NCBI RefSeq assembly: GCF_026151205.1
Contig: NC_087081.1
Span: forward strand, 989,386 to 1,049,385
Direction of reading: 5' to 3'
Length of the DNA: 60,000 bases
From: Bolinopsis microptera
Lineage: Eukaryota; Ctenophora; Tentaculata; Lobata; Bolinopsidae
Shown here: in pieces, positions 45,401 to 54,600 of the stretch
Numbering within the stretch: position 1 is the stretch's first letter
Layout: each line of letters opens with the position of its first letter
Made by a program: the position numbers and the translations under genes
The notes under the pieces: model-generated
What the model was told of the DNA's origin: nothing
What the model saw: only the letters and a program-made list of their open reading frames with translations
Databases searched by the model: none

Positions 45401-45904
45401 CAATGGCAGAATTTCGAACGAAATGGTGAAATGAGGAGAAATTGTTCGCTGTTATTATTTATTTTAAATTATCGAATTGACTGTAACCGTGATAATGAAC
45501 CAATATATAACTTGTTTTAATAAATTAACCCCGTACTGTTCCCGTTTATAAATCCCGCTTTGAAACCCTCAACATGCAAATATCATGGTGGTCGCTGCGA
45601 CAGTGGCAGGTGATGATTAAGACGATATAGAATCAAACTGCTGGCTTTCATCATAGACTGGAAAAGCTACACTCCACCTACACTAGGAGAATATTCATTT
45701 AAGGTACTAATTAATTGTGAAATTAATTACGTTCTCAGCATAAGCTAAGATACCTGAAACACTCGTTTTCTAATTGATTGAACGAATTGTAGTATTCTTT
45801 ATAGTTAACTTATGTAGTAGTTTTAACTTAATTACAACTGTTCTTCAGATGCCGACCCTCCGACCACCCAGCGATTCACATTCTATACCTCGGCCTCCAG
45901 CTAA
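42438..45904 (+). CDS. Secreted multidomain protein with acidic tandem repeats
   Basis: Predicted exons: 42438-42483, 42646-43998, 44158-44461, 44615-44781, 44941-45018, 45849-45904 (TAA), about 667 residues, all GT-AG with matching phases. Exon 1 encodes a signal peptide (MFLLVFLQLISLTLS). Next is a discoidin-like region (about residues 25-115) with the pattern of a fold-anchoring Trp and a Cys-rich loop (CSDTDWCTCEGGDC). Then come eleven copies of a 17-residue unit (DVADNSEEVDFSQFDTS) and eight copies of a 12-residue unit (DNYHPETMGAAS). A closing CTKGNTVKLTRHTGSIEVSE strand resembles the end of the discoidin-like fold, so the repeats appear inserted in that domain. Two further Cys-containing segments follow. 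It is probably an extracellular matrix or mucus protein; the function is unknown. It lies in a SMG6 intron on the opposite strand. Confidence 0.78.
43008..43568 (+). repeat. Coding 51-bp tandem repeat, 11 units
   Basis: Each 51-bp unit encodes DVADNSE(E/D)VDFSQF(D/E)(T/I)S. Variant residues are confined to the same three positions, and neighbouring units share variants, which indicates spread by unequal exchange. The period is a multiple of three, so copy-number change keeps the frame. Confidence 0.97.
43590..43890 (+). repeat. Coding 36-bp tandem repeat, 8 units
   Basis: Each unit encodes a variant of DNYHPETMGAAS (also DNMPPET, DNIPLET, EKYHPET). The unit is unrelated to the preceding 51-bp unit, so two independent arrays expanded side by side in the same exon. 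Confidence 0.96.
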
Positions 45905-46182
45905 TCATTTTACGCTTAAATCATAACCTGACTGTTACCTCAATTCTATTTAGAGGGTTAGCTACTAAAAAACAGATTTTAACCCACGTGATTAACTAAT
46001 CACCAATAAGGTTTAAGATATGTGTTCACGTGACAATGGGATCACCAGCTTTCCTTTACAATGGCAGGAAATACTGAACGTCATTGTTTCATTACCAGTT
46101 TTTTAACAGCGCATTTGTTAGAGCATCCTTCTATTGACTAGCTTGAATCTTTTAAACATGCACACAGATAACGATACGCAAT
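45905..46182. other. Spacer between nested genes
   Basis: No features are recognised beyond the presumed 3' flank of the secreted protein gene and the 5' flank of the receptor pseudogene. Confidence 0.45.
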
Positions 46183-46335
46183 ATGAAATCAACAATGATG
46201 CGGTCCATTTTCATATTGTGTAACCTCATGATTCTTCTAGCGTCGCTCATAGGGGACAGTATCATCTTAATATCGACCATTAAGTACAATGCTATCAATC
46301 TCAACAAGGTCATGATAACTGTAATGAAGCACATG

Positions 46336-46615
46336 GTTACCTGGTTACCTGGTTACCTGGTTACCTGGTTACCTGGTTACCTGGTTACCTGGTTACCTGG
46401 TTACCTGGTTACCTGGTTACCTGGCTACCTGGTTACCTGGTTACCTGGTTACCTGGTTACCTGGTTACCTGGTTACCTGGTTACCTGGTTACCTGGTTAC
46501 CTGGTTACCTGGTTACCTGGTTACCTGGTTACCTGGTTACCTGGTTACCTGGTTACCTGGTTACCTGGTTACCTGGTTACCTGGTTACCTGGTTACCTGG
46601 TTACCTGGTTACATG
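46336..46615 (+). repeat. GTTACCTG octanucleotide array, 35 units
   Basis: Exactly 280 bp = 35 units of GTTACCTG, with one GCTACCTG variant and a final GTTACATG. It separates ATG 46333 from ATG 46613, both followed by sequence fitting the same receptor helix. Because 280 leaves remainder 1 after division by 3, it shifts the frame; unit counts divisible by three would not. It ends without AG, so it is not an intron. Confidence 0.95.
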
Positions 46616-47028
46616 GCTGTTTGTGACTTGATTCAAACTCTATTTAAAGTTTTCCCCATCACTTTTGCATTCATCGCAGATCGGTGGGTGATGTGTCATG
46701 TTCAGTACAATATCAGCTGGGTCTGTAGTCCTGTGACCGTGTTCCTGACAACTGCCATGACCACTCTCAAGCTGATACTGGTAAAGTACCCTCTGAGAAC
46801 CTGTGCATGGTCCACAAAGTTAGGGCACAGAATTAGTAGTGCAGCGTGGGTCCTGGCACTTGGTTGGTACACTCCAATGTTAGCAGGTATAATGTTCTAC
46901 ATCAGAGACACAATACACTTCAGTTACCAGTCTTATAGTTGCAACTATGATCTCCGCTCACCCGTCCTCCCTACCTGGTACACTCGGTACTTTCTTATCA
47001 GCATGGCTGTCCTCAGCCTCCTTTCCTA

Positions 47029-47190
47029 CACCACACCACACCACACTACACCACACCACACCACACCACACCACACCACACCACACCACACCACACCACA
47101 CCACACCACACCACACCACACCACACCACACCACACCACACCACACCACACCACACCACACCACACTCCTCAGCCTCCTTTCCTACACCA
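47029..47190 (+). repeat. ACCAC pentanucleotide array with duplicated flanks
   Basis: CCTCAGCCTCCTTTCCTACA is found at 47011 and again at 47168, 157 bp apart, with ACCAC-type repeats between. The duplicated flank shows that the array grew from a local duplication within the TM5 codons. 157 leaves remainder 1 after division by three, so it shifts the frame again. Confidence 0.93.
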
Positions 47191-47288
47191 TCATCGCTCT
47201 TACATCACTCCTTCTCCTGATCGTGGCTAGAAGGGTTGCCTCTCATCACAGAGAAACACTAAGATGGGAGGGTGTTATCACAGTGCTG

Positions 47289-47964
47289 CTAACAGTGGGG
47301 GTCTTGTTTATATCTCTCTTGCCGTATGGTGTGGTGGCTGCTAACGGTGGGGGTCTTGTTTATATCTCTCTTGCCGTATGGTGTGGTGGCTGCTAACGGT
47401 GGGGGTCTTGTTTATATCTCTCTTGCCGTATGGTGTGGTGGCTGCTAACGGTGGGGGTCTTGTTTATATCTCTCTTGCCGTATGGTGTGGTGGCTGCTAA
47501 CGGTGGGGGTCTTGTTTATATCTCTCTTGCCGTATGGTGTGGTGGCTGCTAACAGTGGGAGTCTTGTTTATATCTCTCTTGCCGTATGGTGTGGTGGCTG
47601 CTAACGGTGGGGGTCTTGTTTATATCTCTCTTGCCGTATGGTGTGGTGGCTGCTAACAGTGGGGATCTTGTTTATATCTCTCTTGCCGTATGGTGTGGTG
47701 GCTGCTAACGGTGGGGGTCTTGTTTATATCTCTCTTGCCGTATGGTGTGGTGGCTGCTAACAGTGGGGATCTTGTTTATATCTCTCTTGCCGTATGGTGT
47801 GGTGGCTGCTAACGGTGGGGGTCTTGTTTATATCTCTCTTGCCGTATGGTGTGGTGGCTGCTAACAGTGGGGGTCTTGTTTATATCTCTCTTGCCGTATG
47901 GTGTGGTGGCTGCTAACAGTGGGGGTCTTGTTTATATCTCTCTTGCCGTATGGTGTGACATCTA
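47289..47964 (+). repeat. 52-bp minisatellite of the TM6 segment, 13 units
   Basis: CTAACGGTGGGGGTCTTGTT and the following bases through TATGGTGTGGTGGCTG repeat every 52 bp from 47289 to 47913 (13 starts). Variants alternate AACAG and AACGG, and GGGGGTC, GGGGATC or GGGAGTC. Each unit shifts frame by one base, and one frame meets TGC-TAA, so the array introduces stops. The twelve extra units total 624 bp, a multiple of three. Confidence 0.95.
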
Positions 47965-48281
47965 CGTTTGGGGTACAATACACTGGCACCACACGCCGTG
48001 CTATAGGTCAACTCACCAACTTGAATATAGTGGCTAACTTCTTTGTTTACTCCATCACTGTCCAAAGTTTTAGACGTTTTCTGAGGAAAAAGATATCTTA
48101 CCTCCTCTTCTCGATGGGACTCAGCACAGAAAAAAGACAAATTCACCATCTAAGACCTCATCAAATACCACAACCCCCTAAAAGACAAAGACCAAAGCAG
48201 GCATCCTCTCCAGTAGAAGAATATCCAGAAGTACACAGTGACGATACCATAAATTCAGTAATAGAACTTCAACAACTGTAG

Positions 48282-48611
48282 TTTACGAGAAGATATGGTT
48301 CAATAATTTGATAAATAATGATGTAATTGAAACTACGGTGCTTGATTTTTTAAATTTTTAAAAGTTTTTACGTGCGTGTTTTTAATTATCACCGATTTAA
48401 AATTAAAACTACATAATAAATTATGTACAAGAAAGTAGTTTTAATCCGTAGTATGTAATTATATTTATTAGTTATTTGGGGCGGAGTTTGGTTTAGGGAG
48501 CAGAAAAAGGGTAAGAATTCATATAATTATAAGCAATGTATACGTGTTCAGTGTTTACCAATAAGTCAACATATTTTGTCAATTTTAAAGATATAATTGT
48601 TTCTCTGTTAC
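48282..48611. other. SMG6 intron sequence
   Basis: AT-rich sequence between the end of the receptor pseudogene and a SMG6 exon. No other signal is seen. Confidence 0.5.
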
Positions 48612-51600
48612 CTGGCAGGATTTGGTTTCTCTTGCTCCTATCCTCATCTCTTCTTTGAAGGAGGAGAGCTTTCCTTCGCAACTCTGCTAACACAGCCAAC
48701 AACAACTCTCTGAGAAAAAAAATAGCTTACAATACGTAAAATAAACGATAATAGAACTAAAAACCTTGAAAAGATTAATTCCAGTGACACAATTAATCGC
48801 GGCGTGTGTGGAACCAGTAACCAGTAACCACTAGCCAGTAACCACTAGCCAGTAACCAGTAACCAGTAACCACTAGCCAGTAACCAGTAACCAGTAACCA
48901 GTAACCACTAGTCAGTAGTCAGTAACCAGTAACCAGTAACCAGTAACCAGTAACCAGTAACCAGTAACCAGTAACCACTAGCCAGTAACCAGTAACCAGT
49001 AACCAGTAACCACTAGCCAGTAACCAGTAACCAGTAACCAGTAACCAGTAACCAGTAACCAGTAACCAGTAACCAGTAACACTCACTTGGACTGTGAGAA
49101 AGGGTTTCTGACGAGCAAGGAGAGGGTAAAGTAATAGACAGCGTGGAGTCGTCTGTGTGCGTATTTTCCTAACAGTGCTAGCTGGGTGTGGGGAAACGGT
49201 TAATTAGTCAATTTACTAGCTAATTATAATTAATTGACTAGCTGATAATAATTAGTTAAATGAAGTCAGTCAATTAATTGGTTGCTATTAAAACCTGGTG
49301 ATATGGGCGAGGGTTCCTGGGAGCTAAGGTCTGAGCAAGCAGGTAATAGTTTCTAGCTTGTCCCCACTCGTCAGTATCTCGTGTTTGCGACAAATACCTG
49401 GGAAAGTAAAAGTGAAAGTGAAAGTGAAAAAATTGTTTATAGATAAAAACTTTAATGGGGTTTTGGTATTTGGATTATTATGCTTCATTTGTTTAGTGCC
49501 CAGGAATATATCTAGATCCCAATAATTTAAATATTTAGATCTAATAATATTCCTTCTTTTTTTGAGAAAGATCAACTTGATTTGAAACCTTTAAGGGGGC
49601 CGGGGGGGGGGGGGTCTTCATCAAAATTATCTCGAAATTGATTTTACGGTATAGTTGTTTCTGATAGAGGGGAGTGATATCATTCAGCTGCTTTTGGTCC
49701 CATGGAAAAATATTGTTCCTAGCCAAAATTATCGCCAGTCAAAGGTCAGCGCTTATGTGTAATTGTATTGCGCGAGCGATTTTCAATCGCGCGCCCTGAA
49801 AATCGAGTCTAAAAATCTATCTTCTCCTACATTTTTTGAGCAATCACCCTGAAACTTTCAGAATATGTTCTAGGAATCATTTAGAAGATATCTGTCGAGC
49901 CGAATTTTTAGATAGGCCTTAGAAGTTTTTTTATTCGATTTTGAAAATCTTGGACCTGGAAAAATCGTCAAAAAATGAGGTCCAAGATTTTCAAAATTGA
50001 ATAAAATTTTTTCTAAGGCCTATCTCAAAATTCGGCTCGACAGATATCTTCTAAATGATCCTTAGAACATATCCTGAAAGTTTCAGGATGATTGCTCAAA
50101 AAATGTAGGAGAAGATAGATTTTTAGACTCGATTTTCAGGGCACGCGATTGAAAATCGCTCGCGCAATACAATTACACATAAGCGCTGACCTTTGACTGG
50201 CGATAATTTTGGCTAGGAACAATATTTTTCCATGGGACCAAAAGCAGCTGAATGATATCACTCCCCTCTATCAGAAACAACTATAAAATCAATTTCGAGA
50301 TAATTTTGATGAAGACCCCGGCCCCCCCCCCCCCGGCCCCCTTAATTCACTCACTCTATATCAATGTCACATACAACACTTTAGTATATAATTTGCTATT
50401 AAACAAGAAATGACGGATCAGTCCCAGAATTGGTAAAACGTTTGTCAACATGCTCTTGTCACCTGTATAAGTCTCCGATCCAAAGGAAGAGTTTATGAAG
50501 GAGTAGGAGAGCCAAGACCTGACTTCTATTGTGTCCGGTCGTGTGGTGCTTGTAATTCACCTTGTACCTGTTAATTGAGTAATTAGCTACTAATTAGTTA
50601 ATTAAATTAGTTTCTAATTGACAAATAATGAATTTATAATTACCTAGTATAATTAATGACAGTATGATGTTCGGCATTTACTAGAGCAAGGACAAAAATA
50701 ACGCCAAGTAAAATCTCTTAAATGATGGAGTTCTTAACTAAACATTTCTAAAAATGCAAATTTTACTAATTACGCAACTTGCACAGATTTTACTATTATG
50801 CACCGACACCGCCCGTCCGACATGGACAGATGTTTACTAGGATGATATTTTGTATATTCGTAGAATGATACAATGAAAAGTTAAAATCCAAAATACAGCC
50901 AAACTAAACCAGTGACATCATCAAAGTTTTCCTCTCAAGATGTTGGTAATCTGCGTAACTGCATCAAATATTGGTGTTCAACAAATCACATGATGAGCAA
51001 GGCATACCTAATATCATAACAAGCACCGGGCCCTTTTCTCCAGCATTCTTTGGATTTTAGTTCCTGTGATAGATCAAATTTCGGAAGTATCCAGTCTGTG
51101 ATCTACTAAACACAATGTTTTCAGATTATTCTCTCTCTGTGCGGTAGTAATTTTCTGTTGAATTGCAAGAGATTCTCTGTGGAGATGCAAAACGGAAGTA
51201 ATCTCATCATAATACCGTTATATCACGTGGTGTCCGCGCCTCCGCGGTGATAAAATTTTAAATTGAGCTGATGACACATTTTTTTGTATTTTTCATCCCC
51301 CAAAAGATTGAAATATTTTGTTGGTTTTAGTTGCGTGTCTAATATTTTGTTGTACTAGATCTCTCTAACTCTCTCTTCAAGTCAGCTGTCAGATGGAAGA
51401 GTATTCCTCGATGAGTAACTCAACAAATCAGCTAGGACAGAATATCTATGTTGAGTATCTAAAGAAAGCTTTTATATCTGTCGTCCCGTTCAACATTCCT
51501 TTGTGCATCTTGGTACTAGCTGTCTGTACCACTGTCCTATCCTACTATTGGAGAAACCCTGCTACCCTCACCAACACCCTTTTTATCATGATAACGGCAT

Positions 51601-54600
51601 TTGATTTGATCACGTGTGTTGGTCACCTGATATTAATGGTATTTGTTGTGCTGATGTCACGTGACATTATAGCACCAGGCTATGTCTTGGTATGTGTGGT
51701 GATACATACCGCACTGTCACTACTCGGCTACGCCTCATCTGTCTTCTTTAACATGGTGCTCGCTGTTTTGAGGACGGTTAAAATATCCTTCCCTTTCCAT
51801 CAGGTCGACGTTGGAGGTCTAAAGATTGCAATGGGTCTTGTGATCGGTTTCTTAGTTTCATTGTCTGTAGTGGATATCTGGGAGGACATTGACAATACAT
51901 TTTATGATGACTTCCTGCCATGGATTTTCCTATGGGACAATGTAGTTGTTGCTTTTGTAGGCCATAACATGTCGGATTGGTTCACCTATGATTTTAATAT
52001 TCCCTTCAAGTCACGGATTTGTCAAGATTTACTGGTAGGATTGCTGTATCTAGTTCCGATTTGTGTTGTTCTGGTTTGCCTCGTGATACAGTTTTTAGTC
52101 ACACGGCTCAGAGCACGTGCACGTGACCCTGATCAACCACTGGTCACTAACTGGTCACATGTGAACACCACAGTCTCGCTCCTTTCCGCTGTTTTCCTGT
52201 TCTGTAACTCAGGAATAGCAATCCTACAGCTATACTACAGAGGTGTATGGGCCAGAATTGACAATTCATTTGCAATGTCAGTCTGCTCATTGATGGTAAG
52301 CACGACACTACCACTACTAAACGCACTTCTGACACCGCTCATCATAATAACCAGAAGTAGGGAACTGAGAGGGAATGTTATCATGATGATAAGGAGAGCT
52401 GTGAGGGCCACTCCGGCACTGAACTGACAAAGGAAATCTCGGAATGATACATTTCGATTTTTTTACACGATTGGAAAATTTATTTGTTATATTGGAATAA
52501 TAACAATTTCAAAATATAAAATAAATTACTTCCCTCTGAAGTAGAATAGATGATGAGAGAGCTTCAAACATGGCGATGGAGGGAAGCGGTATCTCACCGC
52601 AGGGAGGTAAATTAATACCTGTATCGTGATGGTAATGTTTCCATTAAACAATGATCATGTGACAAAACTAAGGGCTATCTTTACAGTAGTTGCGGCATCA
52701 CAATTACAATTACTAGGACATTCCATCCCGTATATACTTCTAACTTGATTTTGAACTATTACCGTATTTGGTGAAGTGTGTTTCATCACAGGAGTATAAC
52801 ACAATAATGTGGAATCACAATTGCAAGTTATAAGGACATTCCGTTCAAGATTTGAAATTGATTTTGAAGTTCGATTTAGTGAAGCATGTTATAACAATGT
52901 TTGATAATATCATATTATATACGTAATAATGATAATATTTAAAATTAAAGGAGTTAAGGGGGCATACCCCAAAACAGTGGTTTGTGCCGTCCAGACCAAA
53001 TGACCTCATAGGCAGTTCAGTGACCTTCTAGCGCACCGTTTCCACACCAAACAAAATTATTTTGAGAATACCCATTTTTGTAATCAAGCTTTTCCTGGTT
53101 AAGAGTGCAATTTTCGGAAAAAATTATTTTGTGGTTGAGACGCTATAAGTTAATCATTTCTTGCGGTATCAGGTTGAAATTTTGCTCGCCGTTTATTCAC
53201 ATCTATGTCAAGGTGTGTGTAAAATCTTGATATCGTATCTAAAAAGGCTGGTGTGTTATGAATTTTTAAAGTCAAAAAGCTAAAATTGTCCTTTTCAGGC
53301 TTATTTTAACAAAAAGTCAGTCAGGGAAGATCGGATTATTTGATGCTTGACATCAAATTGTTCTCTGAATTCTGGCGCAGTTTTTGATGCCCTCAAAAAT
53401 GTTTTTACTCATTCACCTTCTGATCTATTGGACCTCAAAGCCAAACAACAAATTTAGGCACATTTTTCGTTTTTAATATTTACTGATTTTTCTAAAATTT
53501 TGATAGGAATGTGCTAGTGACTTTTTGAAGGGTGCAAAATAACCGCAACTAGCACATTTATATATGAGTTATGAACAACAAAACACCCTAGAATGCTTCC
53601 CTTTGAAGTTATGGGAGAAAATGTGATTTTTTTGGCTTTGCAGATAATAAATCACATTTTCTCCCATAACTTCAAAGGGAAGCATTCTAGGATGTTTTGT
53701 TGTTCATAACTCATATATATAAATGTGCTAGTTGCGGTTATTTTGCACCCTTCAAAAAGTCACTAGCACATTCCTATCAAAATTTTAGAAAAATCAGTAA
53801 ATATTAAAAACGAAAAATGTGCCTAAATTTGTTGTTTGGCTTTGAGGTCCAATAGATCAGAAGGTGAATGAGTAAAAACATTTTTGAGGGCATCAAAAAC
53901 TGCGCCAGAATTCAGAGAACAATTTGATGTCAAGCATCAAATAATCCGATCTTCCCTGACTGACTTTTTGTTAAAATAAGCCTGAAAAGGACAATTTTAG
54001 CTTTTTGACTTTAAAAATTCATAACACACCAGCCTTTTTAGATACGATATCAAGATTTTACACACACCTTGACATAGATGTGAATAAACGGCGAGCAAAA
54101 TTTCAACCCGATACCGCAAGAAATGATTAACTTATAGCGTCTCAACCACAAAATAATTTTTTCCGAAAATTGCACTCTTAACCAGGAAATGCTCGATTAC
54201 AAAAATGGGAATTCTCAAAACAATTTTTTTTGGTGTGGAAACGGTGCCCTAGAAGGTCCCTGAACTGCCTATGAGGTCATTTGGTCTGGACAGATTTGGG
54301 GTATGCCCCCTTAAGACCCTTAGTCATTGACGGCCAACAGAGTCTGATTAGTGATCCGGGGCTTGCAAATCGACCAGTGGCCCAAAATTTGTATCTTGAT
54401 TTTAAGAAGTTTTGCTTCACGTCTTCATCATTTAAATTAGTTTGATTTTGGAAAAAAACAGTATTATTGAATTAATGATAACCCCTTTTATTATGCACAA
54501 AATGCGTTTTATATAATTTTAATTTGAACTGAACGTTTTATTGAGAACTGATCGCACAAATATGTTAAATATGTCTGAACAGGCACGTGGTTTAACGAAA

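Larger units (their letters stand above)
46183..48281 (+). pseudogene. Seven-transmembrane receptor broken by three tandem-repeat expansions
   Basis: Receptor segments are collinear but in shifting frames. 46183-46335 gives TM1 (LMILLASLIGDSIILIS). 46613 to about 47030 gives TM2 (HMAVCDLIQT), a TM3 with LKLILVKYPLR at the usual Asp-Arg-Tyr position, TM4 and the start of TM5. 47168-47340 gives the rest of TM5 (LLSYTIIALTSLLLLIVARR) and TM6 (VITVLLTVGVLFISLLPYGV). 47930-48281 gives TM7 (NIVANFFVYSITVQSFRRFL) and a basic tail ending VIELQQL. An octanucleotide array breaks the frame between TM1 and TM2, an ACCAC-type array within TM5, and thirteen 52-bp copies of the TM6 region before TM7. As assembled the protein cannot be made. 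Either it is a recent pseudogene, or repeat length is polymorphic and some alleles are open. The sequence otherwise looks well preserved. Confidence 0.83.

Noticed and set aside
46336-46615. The GTTACCTG array as an intron
   Set aside because: It begins with GT but has no AG at its end and no other intron features.
46332-46626. ORF of repeated VTWLPGYL
   Set aside because: It is the translation of the 8-bp array. All frames are open because the unit lacks stops; it is not a real protein segment.
46958-47164. ORFs of HTTPHHT or VVWCG repeats
   Set aside because: Both are translations of the ACCAC pentanucleotide array.
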